Shown: positions 39,938-47,000 of the stretch, one piece after another
Layout of the letters: the number at the start of each line of letters is the position of its first letter
How positions within the stretch are numbered: the first letter of the stretch is position 1
Assembly: GCA_964523395.1 (NCBI GenBank)
Contig: CAZFXS010000010.1
Location: forward strand, 78,186 to 142,185
Length of the DNA stretch: 64,000 bases
Source of the DNA: JANYJZ01 sp964523395
GTDB taxonomy: Bacteria; Bacteroidota; Ignavibacteria; UBA10030; SZUA-254
Direction of reading: 5' to 3'
The notes under the pieces: model-generated
Seen by the model: only the letters and a program-made list of their open reading frames with translations
What the model was told of the DNA's origin: nothing
The model's database searches: none
Position numbers and translations under genes: made by a program

Positions 39938-41182
39938 ATGAAAGACGAAACACGAAAACAACTCTCCGCCTTAATTCTGGAAGAGTTGTCGGAAAAAATA
40001 AAGACAAGGGAAACGCTCGGACAAAAGCTCGAGGCATTTACCGACCTGCCGGTGGAAAAAGTGGCAGAAGCGATACTTAAGCAATTTGAATATCTCCTTT
40101 CGAGCGAATTGCGTGAGCTGATTATTCACCTTATCGAACAGGAAATCTCCGCGGAAAAAGCGGCGGAAGAACCGGCTCCCCCGCCACCGGAACCTCCGCG
40201 GGCTCATGAGAAAAAACAGCCCGAGAAACCACTGCCGGTTGAACCCGAACCCATCGAGGATGAGGAAGAATCCGTTGTCGAAATGGAAAGCAGTATGATT
40301 GAACCTCCCCCGTCGACGGAATCCATCATGGAGCACTTCGGAACCAGGGAGCCCTTCCCGTCGGAAGCAATGGATATCACGCTCGATCCCCAGGACTGGT
40401 TTTATGTGTATGGTTTCAGCTACGCTCCCATCAGTTCCGGGAAAGGGGTTCCGGTCAGAAAACTGCGGATGAAGGGTGTCGATGGAAATAATAATATTTT
40501 TCTGCTTGACTATGGCGATGTTCGATTGTACCTCAACAAATTGACCAAATCAGATTATACTCTTGATAAGACAGGCAAGCCCACGCTCTCGTCGCAGAAA
40601 GGCATACCGTACAAATACGAGCATGAGAAAATTCTCAACATTCTCCGCGGCGAAGAGGTGATGGTGCCGCTCCCGTTCTGGACAATAATGCAGGGGCGCG
40701 AACGCATCGCCTCGCTTATTGAAGACCGGTATGTTGAGCTTCTGCGGGCCCTCATCGATGTGCATGATGCAGTCGATTGGGATATTGAAGTGTTCGCGTT
40801 CGATGAGCATATTGTGCTCATGCCGGAAATAGCCGAGGGGGCAAAGGAGCGGACGGGGCGCGAGTCCCGCCATGCCACCGGAAAAACAAGGGATATCAAG
40901 GTGCTGGATAAGCTTACCTTTAAAGAAAAAAGCCTGGCACAGGAAATCCATTCGAACCTCCTGCTGATTGCGTCAAAAGCCAAAATTGATTACATGATCC
41001 GGCTTGATAACGCCTTTATGGATGACTGGAAGTCCATACTTCTCGCCCGGTATATTGTCGGGAAAGAACGCCGTAAATCGTTTTGTCAGGAAGTGGTGAA
41101 CCTTCAGCAGGAATACAGCAAATATCAATTGATGATACGGATGACGAATCCGACATCAAGATTTTCATTCCTTCCCCAGTAA
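39938..41182 (+). CDS. Unknown protein with a GvpL/GvpF-like C-terminal region
   Basis: The 414-residue protein has a helical N-terminus (1-70), a proline/glutamate-rich linker (about 75-120) and a C-terminal domain (about 150-414). The latter reads WFYVYGFSYAPISSGKG, YEHEKILNILRGEEVMVPLP, FWTIMQGRERIASLI, then VDWDIEVFAFDE. Order and spacing of these motifs recall the gas-vesicle proteins GvpL/GvpF (YVYG..., HE-x-VL, LP-x-x-FG-x-V, VEW). The match is remote and made from memory. There is no gas-vesicle structural gene near, and the next gene is a 61-residue unknown protein 21 bp downstream. The function is unknown. Confidence 0.5.
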   Translation: MKDETRKQLSALILEELSEKIKTRETLGQKLEAFTDLPVEKVAEAILKQFEYLLSSELRELIIHLIEQEISAEKAAEEPAPPPPEPPRAHEKKQPEKPLPVEPEPIEDEEESVVEMESSMIEPPPSTESIMEHFGTREPFPSEAMDITLDPQDWFYVYGFSYAPISSGKGVPVRKLRMKGVDGNNNIFLLDYGDVRLYLNKLTKSDYTLDKTGKPTLSSQKGIPYKYEHEKILNILRGEEVMVPLPFWTIMQGRERIASLIEDRYVELLRALIDVHDAVDWDIEVFAFDEHIVLMPEIAEGAKERTGRESRHATGKTRDIKVLDKLTFKEKSLAQEIHSNLLLIASKAKIDYMIRLDNAFMDDWKSILLARYIVGKERRKSFCQEVVNLQQEYSKYQLMIRMTNPTSRFSFLPQ

Positions 41183-41203
41183 GGGCCAACCGGAAAGAAG
41201 ACC

Positions 41204-41389
41204 ATGGCGGCATCAGATAAATTTGAGTGGTACGTGTCAACGCAGATTCAGACTCCTTCCACTGAGCTTCTGAGCTTTATAAAAGAAGAGCGCGCATATT
41301 TGCTTACGCTTCGCAGTGAAGACGAGCGGCAGCGATTTGTTGAAGAGGCAATCGCGGCAATTAATCAGCTTCAGGAGTCCCGCGCTTAA
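41204..41389 (+). CDS. Small unknown protein (61 aa) following the GvpL/F-like gene
   Basis: A short, acidic, helical protein (FEWYVSTQIQTPSTELLSFI, then EDERQRFVEEAIAAINQLQ) with no recognised family. It starts 21 bp after the previous stop with AAGAAG in front of the ATG, so both genes are probably one transcript. Codon usage and composition look natural. A partner role to the upstream protein is possible. Confidence 0.55.
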   Translation: MAASDKFEWYVSTQIQTPSTELLSFIKEERAYLLTLRSEDERQRFVEEAIAAINQLQESRA

Positions 41390-41416
41390 TATCGCAGGTT
41401 TCGTTCCATTTCCGCA

Positions 41417-41528
41417 GTGCGTTCAGTCGTGTTGAAAATTCAAGAGTCTCTGCATGGTGAGTCCCGCAGAGACTGCGCTGATCCTGAGCGGAGGCGAAGG
41501 ATCGTAAATGCCAAAAGGGGACACCTCC
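41417..41528. mobile_element. Decayed miniature element, stacked next to 41537-41676
   Basis: The right part (GATCCTGAGC...AGGATCGTAAATGCC, about 41479-41512) matches the elements at 13220 and 16339, and the right end GGGGACACCTCC (reversed GGAGGTGTCCCC) resembles their termini. It ends directly at the 8-bp target CGAAAATA of the next element. The left end is not clear. Confidence 0.5.
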
Positions 41529-41536
41529 CGAAAATA

Positions 41537-41676
41537 GGTACTGGCTCATTTTGAATACTAATCCTTAATCGCAGAGCCGCAGAGTTCGCCGAGTATCGCA
41601 AAGTGATTCATTCTCTGCGTTCCTTTGCGGTCTCAGTGTCTCTGCGTTGTTCTTTTCTTGAAACTGAGCCAGTACC
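41537..41676. mobile_element. Miniature inverted-repeat element, 140 bp, second copy of 36159-36298
   Basis: Ends GGTACTGGCTCATTTTGA and (reversed) GGTACTGGCTCAGTTTCA, length 140 bp as in the copy at 36159. The flanks CGAAAATA and TGAAAATA agree in 7 of 8 positions. It lies 7 bp plus target site upstream of the tRNA-Asp promoter. Confidence 0.88.
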
Positions 41677-41691
41677 TGAAAATAAAATCTC

Positions 41692-41720
41692 TTGCTAATC
41701 AGGGGCATTTTATCTATATT
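41692..41720 (+). promoter_or_regulatory. Sigma-70 promoter of tRNA-Asp (TTGCTA - 17 bp - TATATT)
   Basis: TTGCTA at 41692-41697 and TATATT at 41715-41720 are 17 bp apart. Transcription would start about 80 nt before the tRNA and could run on through the tail repeats into the GIY-YIG gene. Confidence 0.65.
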
Positions 41721-41808
41721 TAGTCCGCCATACGGTACCTGGCACACCTCGAGAAATTTCCGAGAGTTCCGCAAAGAAATCCGATAAGATTGGCAATAAT
41801 TGATTCAA

Positions 41809-41883
41809 GGGGTCGTAGTTCAGTTTGGTTAGAACGCCTGCCTGTCACGCAGGAGGCCGCGGGTTCGAGTCCCGTCGGCCCCG
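41809..41883 (+). tRNA. tRNA-Asp (anticodon GTC)
   Basis: The 75-nt cloverleaf has acceptor GGGGTCG/CGGCCCC, D-arm GTTC/GAAC, anticodon stem CCTGC/GCAGG with loop CTGTCAC (anticodon GTC), T-arm GCGGG/CCCGT with loop TTCGAGT, and discriminator G. CCA is not encoded. Four partial copies of its 3' half follow. Confidence 0.96.
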
Positions 41884-41912
41884 CACCACAAGGTTGTAGT
41901 AAGGTAAAATTA

Positions 41913-41968
41913 GCAGGAGGCCGTCCCGTTCCAAAGTAATTGGAACGGGAAGTCCCGTCGGCCCCGCA
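41913..41968 (+). repeat. tRNA-Asp tail copy R1
   Basis: It begins with GCAGGAGGCCG, the tRNA sequence from the anticodon stem onward (41849-41859), and ends with AGTCCCGTCGGCCCCGCA, the tRNA 3' end. The eight bases in between (the T-stem 5' strand and part of the loop) are replaced by a 27-bp palindrome with GTTCCAA/TTGGAAC arms. Confidence 0.92.
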
Positions 41969-41994
41969 CTGCAAAGATTAAGTAAGGAAAATAA

Positions 41995-42067
41995 GCAGGA
42001 GGCCGTCCCGTTCCAAAGTAATTGGAACGGGAAGTCCCCCGATTGTGAATACAATCGGGGCCCCGCA
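41995..42067 (+). repeat. tRNA-Asp tail copy R2
   Basis: Same start and first palindrome as R1, 82 bp downstream of it with the same spacer (CTGCAAAGATTAAGTAAGG type). A second palindrome, CCGATTGTGAATACAATCGG, replaces the GTCGG of the acceptor strand. Confidence 0.92.
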
Positions 42068-42093
42068 CTGCAAAGATTAAGTAAGGAAAATAA

Positions 42094-42167
42094 GCAGGAG
42101 GCCGTCCCGTCCCGATTCAGATCGGGACGGGAAGTCCCCCGATTGTGAACACAATCGGGACCCTGCA
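42094..42167 (+). repeat. tRNA-Asp tail copy R3
   Basis: Same plan as R2, but the first palindrome has changed on both arms (GTCCCGAT/ATCGGGAC in place of GTTCCAA/TTGGAAC), keeping the pairing. The second palindrome differs only in its loop. The GIY-YIG gene starts 19 bp after R3. Confidence 0.92.
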
Positions 42168-42185
42168 CCAAGTTTGGGAGGAAAC

Positions 42186-42449
42186 TTGCATTTCGTGTAC
42201 ATCATTCAAAGCCAGCGCAGCCACAGATTTTATGTCGGATATTCAAAACAGCCGGAAGAGAGAGTGAAACAACATAACGATGGATGGACCCTTTCAACAA
42301 AAGGCAGAGGTCCATGGAATCTTGTATATGTTGAGGAGTTCATCGAGAAATCAAAAGCAATGGCAAGAGAGCGGGAAATTAAACGAAGGAAAAGTCATAG
42401 CTATATCGAAAGATTAATTAACGCAGGAGGCCGTCCCGTTCCAAAGTAA
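42186..42449 (+). CDS. Minimal GIY-YIG nuclease nested in the tRNA-Asp tail array
   Basis: The 87-residue protein has HFVYIIQSQRSHRFYVGYSK (GIY-YIG core), ERVKQHNDGWT with Arg and His, then AMAREREIKRRKSHSYIERL with the catalytic Glu and a basic tail. No ATG is available: a TTG at 42186 behind GGGAGG is chosen, a GTG at 42195 is possible. The last codons (AGGRPVPK and the TAA at 42447-42449) are read from tail copy R4, the stop lying in the palindrome loop. The gene therefore occupies exactly one interval between two tRNA-tail copies, like the one at 35735-35989. It may be the enzyme that spreads or maintains the copies; this is inference. Confidence 0.85.
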   Translation: MHFVYIIQSQRSHRFYVGYSKQPEERVKQHNDGWTLSTKGRGPWNLVYVEEFIEKSKAMAREREIKRRKSHSYIERLINAGGRPVPK

Positions 42450-42477
42450 TTGGAACGGGAAGTCGCGTCGGCCCCGC
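42423..42477 (+). repeat. tRNA-Asp tail copy R4 (overlaps the 3' end of the GIY-YIG gene)
   Basis: Nearly identical to R1: GCAGGAGGCCG, the palindrome with GTTCCAA/TTGGAAC arms, then AGTCGCGTCGGCCCCGC, differing from R1 by one base in the last block. The first 27 bases are also coding sequence of the nuclease. Confidence 0.92.
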
Positions 42478-42626
42478 CAGTTCTGGTCGGAAGTTTAACT
42501 TCCGGCCACTTCACAACCCGTGTATAACTTGGCCCACACTTGTCCGTACTTCTTCAACAATGTCTATACATACCTTATCATTTTTTTCTCGGGCCACTTT
42601 GGCTATTGGTGAATAACGGTTTTGTC

Positions 42627-43343
42627 ATGCGAGTCAATCACCTATCGATCTTCCCGGTCCGAACCTTTCTGTTCCTTGGCGTCTTATCCGCTCACATCGC
42701 CATTGCGCAGCCAAAGCTCGTCATTCGCGAAGGGCTCGAATTTCAATTCGGCAGGGTGATACAGGGTGAACGCCCGACGCATTCTCTCACAATTCTCAAC
42801 ACCGGAACCGAACCCCTCCACATTCGGAACATCACTGTAAAGTGCGAATGCTCTTCGACATGGCTTCATAAAAAAAATATTCCGCCGGGCGATTCAACAA
42901 CACTGGATGTGATGCTGAGGAGCGATGGGATGCAGGGCATTGTTCACAAAAACCTTTCAATTGTTTCTAACGATCGGTCGCAGCCGGTTGTGCTTGTAAA
43001 CTTCTCCGCGGAAGTAATTTCATTTCTTGGCCTGACGCCTTCCGTCCTGCAATTCAGTCCCGAAGAGGCGTTCACTATGACTCCGAAACTTTTGTATGTA
43101 ACGAACCTTGATACAATGCCTGTAAAAATTTTGTCGGTCCGCGATGGGAGATTTTTGATTGAGACGGTGCTTTCTGAGATGGAGATTTTACCCGGCAAGA
43201 AGGCAACGATTGTGTGCACCCCAAAACCGGTAGGAGTACAATCCCAGAAGGGGGCTCTGGAGTTATTGTTTGATCATCCGCGCCAACCGAAAGTCCGTCT
43301 TACATACTTTATCCAGGGAAAACCTTCAAATAGCGTAAAATAA
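42627..43343 (+). CDS. Exported DUF1573 domain protein
   Basis: The 238-residue protein starts at the ATG at 42627, which gives a signal peptide (FPVRTFLFLGVLSAHIAIA); the frame is open from 42540 but the extra residues do not fit. Then comes an immunoglobulin-like DUF1573 domain with EFQFGRVIQGERPTHSLTIL, NTGTEPLHIRNITVKCECSS and IPPGDSTTLDVML, followed by a second beta-sandwich of about 100 residues. DUF1573 proteins are frequent and periplasmic or extracellular in Bacteroidetes; their role is not known. No sorting domain is present, so it probably stays in the periplasm. Confidence 0.82.
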   Translation: MRVNHLSIFPVRTFLFLGVLSAHIAIAQPKLVIREGLEFQFGRVIQGERPTHSLTILNTGTEPLHIRNITVKCECSSTWLHKKNIPPGDSTTLDVMLRSDGMQGIVHKNLSIVSNDRSQPVVLVNFSAEVISFLGLTPSVLQFSPEEAFTMTPKLLYVTNLDTMPVKILSVRDGRFLIETVLSEMEILPGKKATIVCTPKPVGVQSQKGALELLFDHPRQPKVRLTYFIQGKPSNSVK

Positions 43344-43470
43344 GTGATTTTCGGTGTTTCTTAAAATTATATAAGAATCTCCCCCTGAAACAGAAAACGC
43401 GAAGGAAAAAAACTCACCGATTCACGCAAAAATTATTGCTTAAATTTATGCGTTTTTTTTAATAAAACAC

Positions 43471-43499
43471 TTGACAGTGACATCAAGTTTTCTTACAAT
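43471..43499 (+). promoter_or_regulatory. Strong sigma-70 promoter (TTGACA - 17 bp - TACAAT) of the 1862-aa protein gene
   Basis: TTGACA at 43471-43476 and TACAAT at 43494-43499 are 17 bp apart, a near-consensus promoter. The leader to the ATG at 44005 would be about 500 nt with no ORF that I trust; it contains small hairpins (for example CATGC/GCATG near 43544-43570). Confidence 0.75.
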
Positions 43500-44004
43500 G
43501 GAACAAGATTCACAGGCAACCAGGCTGAGAACCGGTAAAAAAACATGCTCAACTCACCTACGTGGGCATGAATGAACGTTCGAATATTTTCTCAGATAAA
43601 GATGTTGCCGTGCAGCCAAAGTAAACTTCAAATCAAAAGAAAAGAATCGTGCAGTCGTTATTCGTGTGCAGTTGTTGAGAACAGGCCGTGATTGAAGTCA
43701 TGCGCACTTCCTTCATTTCATAACGAACAACGTTTTACATTTTTTTGCTTCACCATTTGTGTTAAACACATCGTCACGGGTCAGGGCAGTTCGCTGCCAT
43801 GAAGAGTGCATCAAGGAGTAATTCGAGCAGACCGTTGTGAACACTTTTTCACTTTCATTTACATCACTTACAACTCCGGGAAAGAACATTTCCGCCCCGG
43901 CTGCATTCTCCTTTTCACAACGTTGTTTCATCCCGAAAATTAAAATCAATAATCCACTAAACTCACTAATCCACAATTCATACTAAATCCTTGTAGGAGG
44001 ATCT

Positions 44005-47000
44005 ATGAAACATCTTAAACTAGTTGTAGCCTTGGTTGTTTTTGTGGCTCTGCTGACGAACGTTATGTTCGCCGCGGGACCGCAGAATACAAAAGGGCGA
44101 CTGGCCCTTCCTCAGGGCGTGAAAGAGCAGCCGGAGAAGATTGCAAAAAAATCTTCGGCAGCTGTTGAAGCGCCGTTGTTCGAGGCCAGCCAGATCAGCA
44201 AGTCCGGCAAAGAGGTCGACAGACCCGTCGTTCTCTCAAAGAGCGGAACTATTCCGCCCGGATTTGATGTCAGTGGCCTTTCCGGCACGTACCACATCGG
44301 TGCGGCTCAGCCCGGAGGCTTCAAAACAATCAACGACATGGCGTTCTTGATGAACATCGGCGCCCTGACCGGTCCGGTGACGTTCTTGCTGGACGACGCG
44401 TCATATACGGAAGCCGGCGTTGCGATCGGAGCCACATCCGGTTCGAGCGCCACCAACACCATCACCATTCGGCCCAATACCGGTAATACCGCTTGCGTGA
44501 TCACCCTTACAGACAACACCACCAACGACGGTGGCTTTGTGCTTAGCGGTGTTACGTATGTTACAGTGAACGGTACGGCGGTCGGTGAAGCTGCAGGTTC
44601 ACGTAATATGACAATTCAGTTGAGTGCAACCCCCGGAGCTTCTGACGGCGGTGACGCACCTGTCCGTATTGTGAATTCGCAGAACGTCTCCATTGCGAAC
44701 TGTAAAATTCCTGGCAATTCCTCAAGTAACTCAGTTTCCAACACTACCAATTACACGACAAATGGAAATGCCTCGGTAAAACTCCAGGCTACTTCCGGTT
44801 TCTACAATTCACATATCACCATTGACAATTGCGAATTGTACAACGGACACTTCGGTGTTCAGTCACGTGGTAACTGGGTCCGCAATGATACATTTTATGG
44901 CGTACAGGACGACAATATTTCGGTAACAAACAACTATATTCACGACCTGTTACGAAGTGGTATTGAACTCTGGCAGGTTTCTATTGCGAATATCTCCGGT
45001 AACGTTATCAAGAGAATCGTAATACCCTCAACTTCAGGAGTACCCTCTGAAATCGGTTATGTGCTTCCTGCTGACGGTTCTGCCGATCCGGTGGTTCCGA
45101 ATCCCGGAAGCCGCTCGAACCTTCCGCATATTACGCGTCCCGGCGGTATCATCGCATGGGGTGATGAGATCACTGTTAGCAAGAACCTTATTGATAGCGT
45201 CTATAATATGCGCGTTTCAGGCGGTACAGGCAGCGCACAGACCTATGGTATCCGTGTTGTAGGTTTCGGCAGCATGGATCCCGGAGCGACATACGGCGGC
45301 GGTCTTTCATTAGGCGGCGTTCCGACGTTGAGTGTGGTGAAAAACAACATCATCACCCGCGTTCATGCCGATAATGCAGTACAGGCAAATGGTCAGTTAT
45401 GGGGTGCAATCGGTATCGGAATGGATCATGGCCGGTTTGATACGGTTGTCTACAATACCATCTATCACTCCGGAACAAACGGTACAGGTTCCTCGGCCGG
45501 TATGGTTATCAACGGCGTTACGGAAACAAGCGGTAACTCAGGTCTTCCCGACTGGTTTGGTGACGGATCAACAGCAGTAAGCGCGTTCTCATACCGCGTA
45601 AGAGTTACCAATAACATTATTGCCATCAACCGTCCCGGTTCAGGTCATGCCGTTCTTGGTATCCAGAGCTCGGGCGGTGTAATGGATTATCGCGGCGGTA
45701 ACAACAACGTTCTCTTTATGGGATCAAGCGGCAATACAATGGTCCGTGCAAACAAGGCGGTATTCCCGTCATTGTACGACTTCCAGCAGTATCAGATTGC
45801 CGGTGGTTTCCCAACAGACGGATCCAGCCAGGCTGATAATCCGGTTCTTAACAGCGAAAGCGATGTTAACTTCAGCGGTCTCAGCACGGCTGATGAAACC
45901 GGCGCGGCATTTGGCAGCGTCACTGATGACTACGCAGGTACTGCGCGTGTGAATCCTCCCGATATCGGCGCCCTTGAAGGCACCGGTACAGGACTTCCGC
46001 ACGACGTGAAACCTGTATCACTGGTTGCCCCCGGCGCGGCAGGCGTTCCTGCAGGTCTTCCGTTCTCAGGCTTCCAGGCAATCTTCCTGAACCTTGGTGG
46101 ATTTGCTGAAACTTCGTTCCCTGTGAACATCAAGATTACTGATCCGGATGCGACAGTGCATAACTTCCCCGGAACAGCAACCCTGGCAGCAGGTGCGGCA
46201 GGAACAGTCAGTATCTCAGGTACCTGGACACCCGCGACTGCCGGTACAGCAACAGTGCAGATTACAACCGCCTTGGGTACTGACGACTACACATTCAATG
46301 ATACTGTCAATACCACATTGCCGGTTGCCGCACAGGCAACAGTTCCCTATACCTCTGGTTTTGAATCAGCCCCTGAAAAAGCGGGATGGTTCAGTGAAAC
46401 CTCATGGGGTTTCGGAACGACCGGTGGCAAATTAACCGGTCCCCGCACGGGAACTCAATACTATGTGACAAACCCCGGTACTGCCGGCAATGGAACGGTA
46501 GATGCAACAGCCCAGAATCTCTACTCGCCGTTCTTCGATATGACAACAGCACCCTCAGGTACAACCCTTTCTTTCTACCTCAGTTTAAATACTGAAAGAA
46601 GCTGGGATCGTATGACAGTGTTGTACTCCATTGATACAGGCGCAACATATTCGATCCTCGGATCGCTTAATGATGCGAACGGTATCAACTGGTACTCAAC
46701 GGCAGTCTATCAAAACGCTGCGGGTACCAATGCAGCACCGGATTGCTGGGATAACGCCACAGCATTGGCAAAGAACTTCCCGACACCTGGAACAGGTGCT
46801 ACACCTCCTCCGGGCTTTACCGCAAACGGAGATTGCGAGAATGACGCTCCCGGTGCAGATCCCGCTGGTTACGTTCTTGTTGCGTTGGATCTGACCGGAC
46901 ATCCGGTGATGGGCAAGTCCTTTGTCCGCTTCAAGTTCTCATACTTCACCGATGCCGGTACGCATGGCGACGGTATGGCAATCGATGATCTTGTCCTCGG

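Noticed and set aside
39938..41182. Gas vesicle gene cluster
   Set aside because: Only a remote GvpL/F-like motif order is seen; no gvpA, gvpC, gvpN or gvpJ lies nearby.
41845..42171. Minus-strand open frame of 108 codons with internal repeats
   Set aside because: It is antisense translation of the tRNA-Asp tail copies; the apparent protein repeats are the DNA repeats.
41849..42477. Tail copies as a CRISPR array
   Set aside because: Repeats are tRNA-derived, unequal in length, with conserved spacers and no cas genes.
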